Part shown: in pieces, positions 45,888-57,144 of the stretch
How positions within the stretch are numbered: the first letter of the stretch is position 1
Layout of the letters: the number at the start of each line of letters is the position of its first letter
Notes under the pieces: generated by a model
The model's database searches: none
Seen by the model: only the letters and a program-made list of their open reading frames with translations
What the model was told of the DNA's origin: nothing
NCBI GenBank assembly: GCA_027579435.1
Contig: JANBPK010000773.1
Span: 124,001 to 188,000, forward strand
Reading direction: 5' to 3'
DNA: 64,000 bases
DNA from: Candolleomyces eurysporus
Lineage: Eukaryota; Basidiomycota; Agaricomycetes; Agaricales; Psathyrellaceae
Made by a program: the position numbers and the translations under genes

Positions 45888-47532
45888 ATGAAGGTCACCC
45901 AGACCGATCTTTTGACCCGCAAGCTACCTGCCGAGCTGGTGGTCGACATATTCTCCCAAGTCGTCCCTCCCAAACTTCGGGAGAAATGGAGCGAGTCCTC
46001 ACCTCCGCATACCACACTAACACCCTTGTCTCTCAGCAAAATATGTCGCTCGTGGAGGTCCATTGTATGGAACACCCCGATGCTCTGGACATACGTCACC
46101 TTAACACTCAATAGAGAGCACTACGAGACACAAGTCGAGTTGCTCCCGGGATGGTTGGAACGCTCAGGCCACCACCCACTCACTATCATCATGCGAGGAC
46201 CTGGTGGAGATGAAGAGGAAGATTGGGAGATCCATCCACCGCACGAAGTCGTGCGCCAACTCGCCGAAGTCTCGGAACGTTGGAAGGAGGTGGACATGTT
46301 CATCTCATATCCATGCTACAAAGACCTAGCATGCATTCGGTCCAGGCTTCCACTTCTCGAACGACTAACGATCCGTCCGCCTGACGGCGTCGACTCTGCG
46401 TTCGACTACAAGCTCGATTTCTTCCACGACGCCCCGAGACTGCAGGATTTGACGACCAACGGGTTGTATTATGCCGATGCTACCGCCTTGCCATGGCACC
46501 AGCTGAGGTATCTCCACGGACAAGACTTTTTGGTGGCAGAAGATTGTTATTCCATGTTGAGCAATGCGCAGAAGTTGGTCGTCTGTCGCTTCAACAACGT
46601 ACAACAATCATCGGCCTTCGCCTACGCATCCCCAGAGACGATCCACCTACCATGTCTCCAAATCCTCGAACTCTCCTCCATAGGAAACATGCTCGCGATC
46701 GCGTTCCTCGACTCCTTATCCCTACCCTCTCTCTTTGAACTCAAACTCGGACTTGGGTTCACATTCGACGATTGGAAATACTTCTCCATTTCGAATCTTA
46801 CATCGCTCGCCAGGCGATCGGGGTGCTCTCTGCAGAAGTTGACGCTCTCTAAAATCCGTTTGGTCGAGCAAGAGCTCATCGAGTGCCTCGTATTCTTACC
46901 GCACCTCGTCGAGTTGCACCTCCACGCCGAGTATTCAAAGTTATCTGCGCCGGGGATCTCCATCTCTGATACGTTTTTGTTCGCCCTCTCACCTCCCTCC
47001 TCTCGCCCGTTCGGGGTTTGTCACCCACTNCCCCCCAGACGAATCTCTCGTTCCCAAACTGGAGGTATTGGAGTACAGCGGGCCTCTGAGTAACATTACA
47101 CCCGAAACCCTCCAAACCATGCTCGAATACAGGTGGTATGGAAACCCTTACCCATCTTCTTCCTCTTCTTGCAACGATCGGTACTCAGTAGAGCGACTCC
47201 ACAAAGTATCCCTCGAATCAGCCAGCTCAGTCACCATCACATCAGAAGTCCAGTTGTCCATACGCTCCCTGATCGTCGACCAAGGCATGGACCTCACCCT
47301 CAAAACAAGCAGATTCGACACATCCCGGATCCACACCGACGACTGGCTCGCCAGCCCGGACCATACAGCGCTTCGGACATCTGGCGGCATGGGTACCGAA
47401 ACGGCTTGGGTGCCTAACAAGCACCATGAAAGTACGGCGAGGCAGAGCTGTGAGTTCCCCTTGGCACCTGGGCCTCAAGGTACGTTCTTCGCGCCGTTAG
47501 CGTTCTGTGGGGACTGGTGGAGTGCTGTTTGA
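45888..47532 (+). CDS. F-box protein with LRR-like C-terminal part
   Basis: ATG at 45888. F-box at residues 10-75: 'LPAELVVDIFSQVVPPKLRE', then 'LSLSKICRSWRSIVWNTPMLW', the usual mushroom form. Leu-rich repeat-like segments follow ('LPLLERLTIRPP', 'LPCLQILELSSIG', 'LPSLFELKLGLG', 'LPHLVELHLHAE'). An N at 47030 before six Cs breaks the frame; the whole span is one base over a multiple of three, and dropping the N joins it to 'ESLVPKLEVLEYSG' and on to a stop at 47532, 547 residues. No intron needed. Probable SCF substrate adaptor; target unknown. Not closely related to the F-box gene at 2.1-4.0 kb. Confidence 0.8.
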
Positions 47533-47868
47533 TTGACGAGTGTTTCTTCTGTTCCCTACCCTTACCCCATCGTTCGGTTGGTGGAATGGCATACATCCAG
47601 TGTTGTTAACTAGACGGTCGCAAATCCCAGGTATACCGCCCCCTCGTCGGCCCCTGACAAATTCCACGTCCAAACCGTCGCCTATAGCGTATGCTTGATG
47701 TAACTGAACCTCTATCTTCTTGACGTATATTAGTAGCATTCGTCTATCAAATTCAGAATAACAAAGCCCCAAAACATCTGAATGAAAATTCTTAGAAATT
47801 ACGCGGGATACACAGAAAGGATGTCGCTATGGTATGGGGGGGAGGTAAAACGCACGCGTCAAGCCAGC
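47533..47868. other. convergent 3' flanks, F-box gene and SEC13
   Basis: About 340 bases between two genes that end towards each other. No gene seen. Confidence 0.5.
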
Positions 47869-49191
47869 TTAACTATTCATATCACTAACGCACTCCCAAA
47901 CCCCCTTCAAATTCTCCTTCCAGAGCGTGACCTTCCCATCTCCACAACTCACAGCCAGCAAATTACCCGCAAGGCTCCACGACACGCGCCAAACGACATC
48001 TGGGAACTTTCCAGGGGGCGACTGGGCACCCCCAGCAGCCGCGGGGGACGTGAGGGCTGAGGACGGGTCCAAGGCCGTCTTCACCCAAGGCGAGGTCGGC
48101 GAATCTTTGGTCCAGATCAACACCGTCTTGTCCTGAGAGGCAGTGGCGATGTAGCTCCGTGGGAGGCCGATGTTGGGTGCCCAGGCGACGTCGCGCACCC
48201 AGTCGGTGTGGCCCTCGAGCGTCTCTTCTTCGATCCACGATTGGCTGTCTTCGCGGTACCCCCAGATCTTGACGAGGTTGTCGCAGCCGGCGCTAGCAAA
48301 GCGTTTGACGACGGGTGCTTGGGTGGAGCCGGGCGCTTGGCCTGGGGCTGATTGGGGTTGGGGGGTGATGAGGGATCCGGGGACTACGGCGGGAGCCCAA
48401 GAGATGGCGTTGCAACCGATGGCGTGCGCGTTGAAGATGTCTGCGTCCCATTGGCCGTCGTCTGTGTATGAAGTTAGTGAGGTAGATAGGAGAATGGGGG
48501 GATAATGACTAACTCTTGAATGTTAGTACGGAGAGCTTGCCATCCGATGATGCACAGGCGAGGATGGCTCCCAGTTCGTGGGGTGCCCAGGATACGGAGT
48601 TGACTGCCAGAATATGAGATGGAGGTAGGATATCAGGGTTTAGCGACATACCTGAAGCAGTATGAAGGGTATGCTCCTTAATTTTAATCCACCCGCCAGT
48701 GTTGGGCCCCTGGCCTTGTTGTTCCTTCCAGATCAGCACCTTTCCGTCGTACGAGCACGAAGCCAGGATATGGCCGAATTTTGGATGCGCCCAGGCAACC
48801 TGCCAGACGGGACCTGTGTGTCTGTAATATCATATTTATTTCAGTAATTCGCCTCGTCAGGAAGAACGTCACCACGCACCCCTTGAGCGTCTGCCCGTTG
48901 GTCGATCGTTGCGCATCCCCATCCACAACGTCAAACACCTTTACAGTGCGATCCGAGGAGCACGTCGCCAATCGTTTCCCGTAATAGTCCAGCTGGGCAT
49001 CATGCTAGATAGAAAAACAGAGTCCGCTTGAACATTGAGTTTCCAAAATGCGCGTTGCAGATGATCTGGGTATTCCACATACAATCATGTCCTCATGAGC
49101 GGTCTCTATGGGCACAGACTCTGAAACGGCGGTGGCAGCCTTTCATAAATTAGAGAAAATAGACCACAAAAGACGTATTTTCACGTACCAT
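47869..49191 (-). CDS. SEC13: SEC13, COPII coat and nuclear pore beta-propeller
   Basis: WD40 protein of the COPII outer cage (with Sec31) and of the Nup84/Y complex. Spliced order: '[12 protein letters not shown]', '[20 protein letters not shown]', 'VFDV', '[20 protein letters not shown]', 'GKVLIWKEQ', '[20 protein letters not shown]', '[15 protein letters not shown]', '[17 protein letters not shown]', '[12 protein letters not shown]', '[20 protein letters not shown]'. These are conserved SEC13 repeat segments. Best fit for the start is an exon holding only the ATG at 49191-49189, then GTACGT and an acceptor ...CAGAG before '[10 protein letters not shown]'. About seven exons. Stop TAA at 47869. 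Shares a 390-base divergent promoter with J2. Part of its 5' end is duplicated upstream of J3. Confidence 0.9.
49006..49190. repeat. SEC13 5' segment, source copy of duplication
   Basis: SEC13 intron 2, exon 2 and intron 1. Near-identical to 52884-53068. Similarity continues more weakly through the start region and the divergent promoter. Confidence 0.9.
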
Positions 49192-49581
49192 GGTGAAGAG
49201 TGTATCGCCAAAACGAATCTGCTATCCCGCCATAACCGTCCAGACAGACGTGTCCTGCCAATTCGCACGGATCACGTGGAAGCGGTGTCGGGCCGAGGGC
49301 GGACCGCTTTGCAACCGCGCTGATTGCTGCCGTGACGTCGTTGCTCGCTCTCTACCTGCGTTGTACTCTAGAGGTGACACGGTGAGTAGCTATGGGAATC
49401 AATTGTGTTGTACAGGCTCAGGTATACATCTGCGTCGCGTAGAATCAACCACTCACCAATTTATCGCCATGACTCACGAGGCAGGCGCTCAAGCGGCTCA
49501 ACTGCAATGAGAGCGCTGTTTACGGCACTGAGTCCCACCTATAAAAATCAAAGTGTTCCTGAGATCGCGTTCGTCTTCCCT
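49192..49581. promoter_or_regulatory. shared divergent promoter of SEC13 and J2
   Basis: 390 bases between the SEC13 ATG (minus) and J2 ATG (plus). It contains a TATA box for J2 (TATAAAAA from 49540, 42 bases before the ATG). Parts recur upstream of J3 and J4, for example 'atcaattgtgttgtaca' and 'gccatgactcacga'. Confidence 0.65.
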
Positions 49582-52254
49582 ATGGCCACCTCTTCCAGAT
49601 ACGAAAAGCTCGACCTCGACCCTGGCACCGTTCCCACTAGGAAGCGGCGAACGTCAGGATGCAAATGCATGCTGTTTGCCGTTGGCATTCTCATCTCCCT
49701 CCTCGTCTCAATCGGCATAGCCAAATTCTTGTCCAGTCTATATCATGTCATGCAAGAACCACACAGTTTTCTGTATGAGAACAAGACTTTGGCGGAGGTC
49801 AGGAACATGTCGACTGTCGTGCGCCCCCTGGTGGATAGGGATCAGAAGTTCGACATTGTCGCGACTGTCTGGGTCCGGACGCTTGACCCTCGAGACGGTG
49901 CATCCGAGCAGTACAACTGGATGCACGGAGAAGATCACATCTTCTCGGATACCGTGTTTCGTGGGGTGACGCTTATGGATGAGCACATCCACACGAGGGT
50001 CAACCTATCCATCCCGCTCGAAACCTTGCAAGTTTACTCCATCATGATTCCTTACCCACTGGATCGCTGACATTGCCGTAGCTCTAAGGCCGAGACCTTG
50101 GAAAACTTCGATATCCGAGCAACCTTCAAACTGGTTCCTCAATCCCCCTCCCTACTCGACCATATCACGAGTTTCACCAGTTGGGTTCCCGCAGCAGTCG
50201 TACTGCCCGATATCAGCCCCGAAGCCCGTGCTCGAAAACTGAAGGGTGATTTCTCCCCTCCAGAAACGCTTGAGGATGTACAAAACGCCGCTCTCGAATC
50301 CTTCGCTATTTCGGCACCGCTGATTGACCTCCATCCAATCAAGAGCGCCTGCGGAAGGAAGACTGAAGAAGAGGAGGACGATGGACCAGCGTTGGGAGTG
50401 GGGGAACTCGTAACATCGACGAAGGGAAAGTCGCCTTTAAAGGTGCATCCTCACGTCGTCACAAGGTACGTTTATTCTCTGGCTGATCCTTTCGACTTTG
50501 TCGCTGATTCGACCTTTCTTCTGTGTATAGAACAGACTTGCGAGTCGTACGAATGGACAATATCTACAACAAAAAAGCTTACGATGCACACCATCAACAA
50601 CTCCGTCGCGATAATGTACGCAACCCCGTCATTGACGCCAGAGAACGTTATGCTGATGAAAACCCTTCTTTCTCTAGGCTATCAACGGCTGCACTCGGGC
50701 AGGAGGCGGTCTGAGAGACGGGAGGAGATGTGGCCGTCAATTTTTCAACCGAGCAAACTGTGAAACACGTATTGAACTAGAAATCCCCGACGAGAAGTCA
50801 AGCACATCTCGAAAGCAAGTAGCTTATGCCCCTTTCCTTTCCGTGAACAGCCACTCCTGGGGCCCTTTGGTACGTTCAGTGTATTATTAGCGTCTTCTCA
50901 TAACTCATCAGCTCCGTCGCCCGTCATTTTAGGACATCATCCCGATGCCGGTTGATCGAGAACATTGTCCTGAAGGATCTGTTCCAGGTCTGTCCCATTC
51001 CACGCTCTGCGTCTTATTTCCTTGATCTCTGATTGCCCGTCTGTTCGTTCTCTAGAAACTCCCCAATTTATGCAAGTAATGTGGAATATGGCGTATTCGG
51101 GCAGCACAGCAGAAAAACTGCTTCTAGCTGAAGTACTAGGTGTTTTGAACACGTACAACACAACGGATACCGAGTTCAATAAGTTTGAAGCTCAAGAATT
51201 TGTAGAGGGAATACGTCAGTGATTTCCCCACCTTCTCTTGCTCGATCTCTGACAGATCTGTCCTGACTGACAAACACGAACTCCCCAGAACGACTCCACG
51301 GCCACAAACATTCAATCAACAACCGCATTGGGAGAATGCTCATATTCAATATAATTACGCACGTCCTCGTCTCACGACATCATTGAGCCCCCAGAGAGTT
51401 GCTGACGACCTTTCTCTGCAGGTTGATCCTCAACTTCATCCACTTCAGTTTGCAGTTCCATTACTGGTACACCCGCTCAACGACGGTTGGAATCAGCATC
51501 ATCGGGTCCTCGCTCACAGTCTTATCCTTCTCTCCCGTCTTTGCACTTGAACTCTGGAAACAGAAAGCATTTAGGGAGGGTAAACCATTGCTTTCGTCTT
51601 TATTCACGCTTGTGACGGCCGCGTATTGGTATCTGTTGCCTCCAAGTGTCATTGCACGCGCGGTGTTGAGGCTAGAAGGTACCGGTGCGTTCCCATACGT
51701 GAGGTTGCTCCCAGCGTCACACTTAGAGAGGGCCAGTGCGAGGTTGGAGACGAAGGGGAGGAAGCGGTGGATCATCGGGGTACGCTTCCATCCAGCATTA
51801 CATTTGCAATGACAGTCCTGACCTTGGAATTTAATAACAGATCCTCGTCGGTGTATTCAGCTTCTACTTCATCGACACCCTGCGCGACTTCCCTCTCATC
51901 TCCCGGGTCGGTCCAGCCCCCGACCCTGTCCCAGCCGAACTCGTCACTCCGAATGCAATCTCAAAATACCTCACCAACCCACTTTCCCTTTGCGGTACTA
52001 TCTTCCAAGTAATATTGAACTACAGATCCAAGACGTTTGCAGGCGAGTACAAGCTGGCTGCTTGGATAGGCTTGGTGTTGCATCTCATTACTTTGGTGGT
52101 GTACATTCCGCGGCTAGCGTGGAGAGCTGAAGGGACTAGGGGCCCCTTTTCGCTTCGGGATGCGGTGGACCTGGGGCTGACTGTTGTGGTTGCGGTCCAG
52201 GGTGTACTTTACAAAAGGGTTGAGCAGGATATCGAGGATAAGGATACTAGTTGA
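49582..52254 (+). CDS. polytopic membrane protein, J family copy 2
   Basis: Nine exons as in J4, ATG at 49582, stop at 52254. N-terminal TM ('CKCMLFAVGILISLLVSIGIA'), soluble domain with 'VDRDQKFDIVATVWVRTLDP', 'NFDIRATFKLVPQSPSL', 'FAISAPLIDLHPIKSACG', 'NGCTRAGGGLRDGRRC' and 'TRIELEIPDEK', then the TM block ('YWYTRSTTVGISIIGSSL', 'LETKGRKRWIIG', 'NYRSKTFAGEYKLAAW') and acidic C-terminus 'EQDIEDKDTS'. The intron after exon 7 begins GC (GCACGT, near 51.35 kb) where J3 and J4 have GTACGT, so it would be a GC-AG intron. No frame break. 97 bases downstream lies the stop of a minus-strand NACHT relict. Function unknown; mature topology probably one TM, a large lumenal or extracellular domain, then about seven TMs. 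Confidence 0.82.
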
Positions 52255-52350
52255 AAAGGAGATGACTATTCGTGTATAGTGGTGTTCGGGATATTCTATT
52301 TAGTATAATATATTCTCTGACACTAGACCTCTCCATACGCGATGTACATG

Positions 52351-52870
52351 CTACTCGTCGTCCTGACGAACCATCTCGAACATGTTCCCGGCCTGTATTA
52401 TTCTTTGCCACTCACCAGGCAATAGATGTGCCCTCAATGCACGCTGCTCAAACTCCTCAAAGAGTCCTCTTGCCCCAACCGAAGCTCCTTGAAAGTTTGA
52501 AGAAGGTCGTCAAATCCGGGTGGACGATCTGCCAACATTGCTCTCATTTATATGGCCGTCGCACAGCCAGGGAACCTCCCAGCCATGAATAATATGCTGA
52601 GAAAACCTGGCTCTAAAATACGCATGAAGCCCCCTTCTACCGTCGAGCACTGAAGACGTGACACGGCGTCTTTGAGAAAGGATGCAGGAATGAGGGGTGA
52701 CTTGCCCGCAACAACGCAGTTTCTGGTAGGATGATACAGATAATGAAAGTAGTCTCAACAAACATATAGAAAAAAGATCCATCCGTGAGCTCATCAACAA
52801 AGCACGCTGTGAGGTCGACTGAGAGAAATGCTTTGAGCTTTGATGAAGCTTCACCTTCATCGGAGGGTTT
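52351..52870 (-). pseudogene. NACHT gene relict (C-terminal third)
   Basis: Minus strand: 'LKAFLSVDLTACFVDELTDG', then 'RPPGFDDLLQTFKELRLGQ', then 'MVRQDDE' and a stop at 52351. These match N2-N4 segments ('KALLAVDLTACFVHELE', 'RPPGFDNFIQALRN', 'LVRQDDQ') in order, with frameshifts. The NTPase half is missing. Convergent with J2. Confidence 0.8.
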
Positions 52871-52883
52871 CTAACCTAACCCT

Positions 52884-53068
52884 TAGATAGAAAAACAGAG
52901 TACGCTTGAACATTGAGTTTCCAAAGTGCGCGTTGCAGATGATCTGGGTATTCTACATACAATCATGTTCTCATGAGCGGTCCCTATGGACACAGACTCT
53001 GAAACGGCGGTGGCAGCTTTTCATAAATTAGAGAAAATAGACCACAAAAGACGTATTTTCACGTACTT
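52884..53068 (-). pseudogene. SEC13 5' fragment (intron 2, exon 2, intron 1)
   Basis: Near-identical to 49006-49190. It starts exactly at the 3' splice site region of SEC13 intron 2 and lacks all of SEC13 beyond it. The corresponding ATG position has changed ('cttaccctggtgg' in place of 'taccatggtg'), so it cannot make protein. It came with the J2-to-J3 duplication. Confidence 0.9.
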
Positions 53069-53404
53069 ACCCTGGTGGAGAGTTTATCGCTAAACGAATC
53101 TGCTATCCGCCATATATACAGCCCAATTCGTACGGATCACCGATCACGTGAGAGTGGTGACGGGCCGAGTGCGGGCCGCGGCACTTGCATAATCTCTCTG
53201 ATCGCTGTGATGTCCTTCGGCTCACCGCCATTTCAGCTTGAATCTCCGGGAATAGTGCAGAAGCACACGGTGAGCAGCTACGAGTGTCAATTGTGCTGTA
53301 CATTCATGAAACAAAGATCTCTGCTTCATAGAATCAATCATTGCCATGACTCACGACCGTGCAAGTTGGCAACGCGGGCGCTGTATACGGCAGCGGCTGC
53401 GAGA

Positions 53405-53412
53405 TATAAAAA
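53405..53412 (+). promoter_or_regulatory. TATA box of J3
   Basis: TATAAAAA 42 bases before the ATG of J3, the same spacing as in J2 and J4. Confidence 0.65.
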
Positions 53413-53446
53413 TCAAAGTGCTCATGAGATGATGCTCGTCCTCCCA

Positions 53447-56122
53447 ATGGCCACCTCTCACAGATACGAAAAGCTCGATATCGATCCTGGCACCGTTCCC
53501 AGTAGAAGGCGACGAATGTCAGGATGCAAGTGCATGCTGCTTGCTGTTGGCATTCTCATCTCCCTCCTCGTCTCAATCGGCATAGCCAAATTCGTGTCCA
53601 GTGTATTTCATGGCCTGCGAGAACCCCACAATTCTCTGTATGAGAACAAGACTTTGGCGGAGGTCAAGAACATGGCGAATGTCGTGCGCCCACTGGTGGA
53701 TAGGGATCAGAAGTTCGATATCGTCGCGACTGTTTGGGTCCGGACGCTTGACCCTCGGGACGATGCATCTGGGCGGTACGGCTGGATGCACGGAGAAGAT
53801 CACATCTTCTCAGATACCGTGTTTCGTGGGGTGACGCTTATGGATGAGCACGTCCACACGAAGGTCAACCTATCCATCCCGCTCGAAACCTTGTAAGCTT
53901 CTTCCATCATGATCACTTGCCCGCCAGATCGCTGATATTGTTGGTAGCTCTAAGGCCGAAACCTCGGAAAACTTCGATATCAGAGCAACCTTCAAACTGA
54001 TCCCTCAATCCCCCTCCCTGCTCGACTACATCACGAATTTCACGACCTGGGTTCCCGCAACAGTCGTACTGCCCGATATCAGCCCCGAAGCCCGTGCTCG
54101 GAAAATGAAGGGTGAATTCTCCCCTCCAGAATCGCTTGATGAACTACAAAATGCCGCTCTTGAGTCCTTCGCCATTTCGGCACCCCTAATTGATCTCCAT
54201 CCTATCAAGAGCGCTTGCGGAAGGAAGACTCAACAGGAAGAGGAGGACAATGGACCAGCGTTTGGAACGGGAGAACTCGTAACATCGACGAAGGGAAAAC
54301 CGCCTTTAAAGGTGCATCCTCACGTCGTCACAAAGTACGTTTCCTCTGTGGCTGATCCTTTCGACTTTGTCGGTAACTCGACCTTTCTTCTATGTATAGA
54401 ACGGATTTGCGAGTCGTACGGATGGACAAGATCTACAACAAAAAAGCGTACGATGCACACCACAAACAACTCCGTCGGGATGATGTGCGCAACCCCCTCC
54501 TTAACCCGGAAGAACGTTTTGCTGACGAAAACACGTCTTTCTCTAGGTTATGAACGGCTGCACTCGGGCAGGAGGTGGTCTGAGAGACGGGAGGAGATGT
54601 TCGCGTCAATTTCTCAATCGAGCAAATTGTGAAGCACGAATTGAACTAGAAATCCCCGACGAGAAGACAAGCACATCTCGAAAGCAAGTAGCTTATGCCC
54701 CATTCCTCTTCGTGAACAGTCGCTCCTGGGGCCCTTTGGTACGTTCAGCATATTATCAGAGTGTCTTGTCATAACTCATCAGCTCGGTCGCCCGTCATTT
54801 AGGACATGATCCCGATGCCGGTAGATCGGGAACATTGCCCTGAAGGATCTGTTCCAGGTTTGTCCCATTCCACGCTCTGTATCTTCTTTTCCTAGTCTTT
54901 GATTGATCGTCTGTTCGTTCTCTAGAAACTCCCCAATTTATGTCAGTAACGTGGAATCTGGCGTATTCGGGCAGCACAGCAGAAAAACTGCCTCTAGCTG
55001 ACTTCCTAGGTGCTGCAAACACGTACAACACAACGGATACCGAGTTCAATAAGCTTAAAGCTCAACAATCTGCAGAGACCATACGTCAGTGATTTCCCCA
55101 TCTTCTCTCTCGATCTCTGAATGATCTGTCCTGACCGACAAACACGAACTCACCAGAAAGACTCCACGGCCATAAGCATTCAATCGACAACCACATCGGG
55201 AGAGTGTTCATATTCGAAATGATTGCGTACGTCCCCGTCTCACGACATCATTCAGCCCCTGAATAGTGACTGACGAACTTTCTCCACAGGATGATCCTCG
55301 ACTTCATTCACTTCAATTTGCAGTTTCCTTACTGGTACACCCGCTCAACGACGGTTGGAATCAGCATCATCGGGTCCTCGCTCACAGCCTTATCCTCCTC
55401 TCTCTTCTTTGCACTTGACCTCTGGAACCAGAAAGCATTTAGGGAGGGTACACCACTGTTTTCGTCTTCATCCACGCTTGTGGTGGCGGTGTTTTTGCAC
55501 CTCTTGACTGCAAGTGTCATCTTACGTGCGGTGTTGAGGCTAGAAGGTACCAATGCGTTCCCATACGTGACGTTGGCCCCAGCGTCGCATTTAGAGCGGG
55601 CCAGTGCGAGGTTGGAAACAAAGGGGAGGAAGCGGTGGATCATCGGGGTACGTTTACACCTAGCGTTACTTTAACCATGGCAGTCCTGACTTTCGAATTC
55701 AATAACAGATCCTCGTCGGGGTATTCAGCTTCTACTTCGTCGACACTGTGCGCAACTTCCCTCTCGTCTCCCGGATCGGTCCAGCCCCCGACCCCGTCTC
55801 AGCTGAATTCGTCACTCCGACTGCAATCTCAAACTACATCGTCAACCCACTTTTCATTTGCGGTGGTATCTTCCAGGTAATATTGAATCACAGATCCAAG
55901 ACGTTCGCAGGCGGCTATAAACTGGCTGCTTGGATAGACTTGGGCGTGCATCTCTTTATTTGGGTGGCGTATATTCCGCGGCTAGCGTGGAAAGCTGGAG
56001 CGTTTAGGGACCCTTTTTTGCTTGAAGATGTGCTGTCTTCTGGGTTAACCATCGTGTTTGCGGTGCAGGCCGTACTTTACAAAAGGGTTGAGCAGGATAT
56101 CGAGGATAAGGATACGAGTTGA
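53447..56122 (+). CDS. polytopic membrane protein, J family copy 3
   Basis: Nine exons with splice sites matching J4, ATG at 53447, stop at 56122. Domain order as in the other copies: N-terminal TM, large soluble domain ('FSDTVFRGVTLMDEHVHTK', 'FNFDIRATFKL'-type core, 'AALESFAISAPLIDLHPIKS', 'ARIELEIPDEKTS'), TM block ('YWYTRSTTVGISIIGSSL', 'KGRKRWIIG', 'RSKTFAGGYKLAAW') and 'EQDIEDKDTS'. All introns start GT and end AG; frame intact. Differs from J2 mainly in loops and in the TM segments after 'WNQKAFREG' and near the last TM. Its upstream region contains a SEC13 fragment, and a minus-strand NACHT relict lies just downstream. Function unknown. Confidence 0.82.
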
Positions 56123-56214
56123 AAGGAGATTACTGTTCCTGTATAATAGTGTATTCGGAATTTTCTATTTATTATAATACATTTTTGACACTCTCCATCA
56201 AGCATCCAGGGAAA

Positions 56215-56670
56215 AAAGACCTATCTGTGAGCTCATGAACAAAGCACGGTCGACTGCGAGGTATATTTTGAGCTTTGATGAAGCTTCAGCTTCATCGGAG
56301 GGTTTCCATGCCCGCCAGAAATATCTCCATGACCCCAACGCAAATCGGACATGTGGCTCGCCAATCCGACTATTCAAAGTACTGCCTTCAAAAATTCCCC
56401 CAGGAACCTCCCAACCCCCTTCTCAACGTCGACTGCAACGTTCGGTTGACGAAAATCGGGGATGCTTATCCAACAATTTTGGCGAAAGAAGAATGGTAAA
56501 AGACGCAGGAGATGAGGAATCCGAAATCGTGAGCGCCTCTCAGGCGAATCACCGTATGGAGGGGTAAAATGGCCGTTACCAATGCTCGCCCGGACAGCGA
56601 CGTCGATTCATCCAGGGGTGAGAAGCCAAAATGTCTTCGAGAGCCTCAACCGTGGCGACCTGACGTGCAC
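56215..56670 (-). pseudogene. NACHT gene relict (middle to C-terminal part)
   Basis: Minus strand peptides, in several frames: 'HTVIRLRGA', 'FYHSSFAKI', then 'VRFALGSW..FWRAWKPSDEAEASSKLK', matching N1-N3 ('HAVIRLSG', 'FYHSSFAEF', 'LQFALGSWGQYWREWIPSDEVE'). Several frameshifts and stops. Convergent with J3. Confidence 0.8.
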
Positions 56671-56679
56671 GCGGGTATT

Positions 56680-57144
56680 ACAGTAAAAATTGACGATATA
56701 GTGATGTACGTACTCGAGTTGAAGTTCATTTGTTTGCTTCAAGGTTTCTAGTGCTAGTGGTAGGTGGGAGAGATTAACCCAATGAAACAAGCGCTCGGTA
56801 ACAAGTTGAGGCCTGAGGTCGGGGTTTGAAGGCAATGTGATCCGCAATCCATGATCGCGCTGATCGTTGTGACGTCGTCCTTCAATTGGCAGTTCACCCC
56901 CATTTCAGCTCGAATCTCCAGGAATAGTGCAGAAGCACACAGTGAGTAGCTACGAGAATCAATTGCGCTGTACATTCATGAAACAAAGATTTCTGTTCCA
57001 GAGAATTGATTGATTGTCAACTCATTGCCATGACTCACGAGGGGCTAGTGCTGTGCAGGCTCGATTGCAACACGGGCGTTGTATACGGCACCGAGTATCA
57101 CATATATAAATCAGAGCACCCTGAGAATAACGCTCGTCTTCTCC
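56680..57144. promoter_or_regulatory. upstream region of J4
   Basis: From about 56.85 kb it resembles the upstream regions of J2 and J3 ('ctccaggaatagtgcagaag', 'tacattcatgaaacaaagat', 'gccatgactcacga'). TATATAAA at 57103-57110 is 42 bases before the ATG. The SEC13 fragment present before J3 is absent here. Confidence 0.65.
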
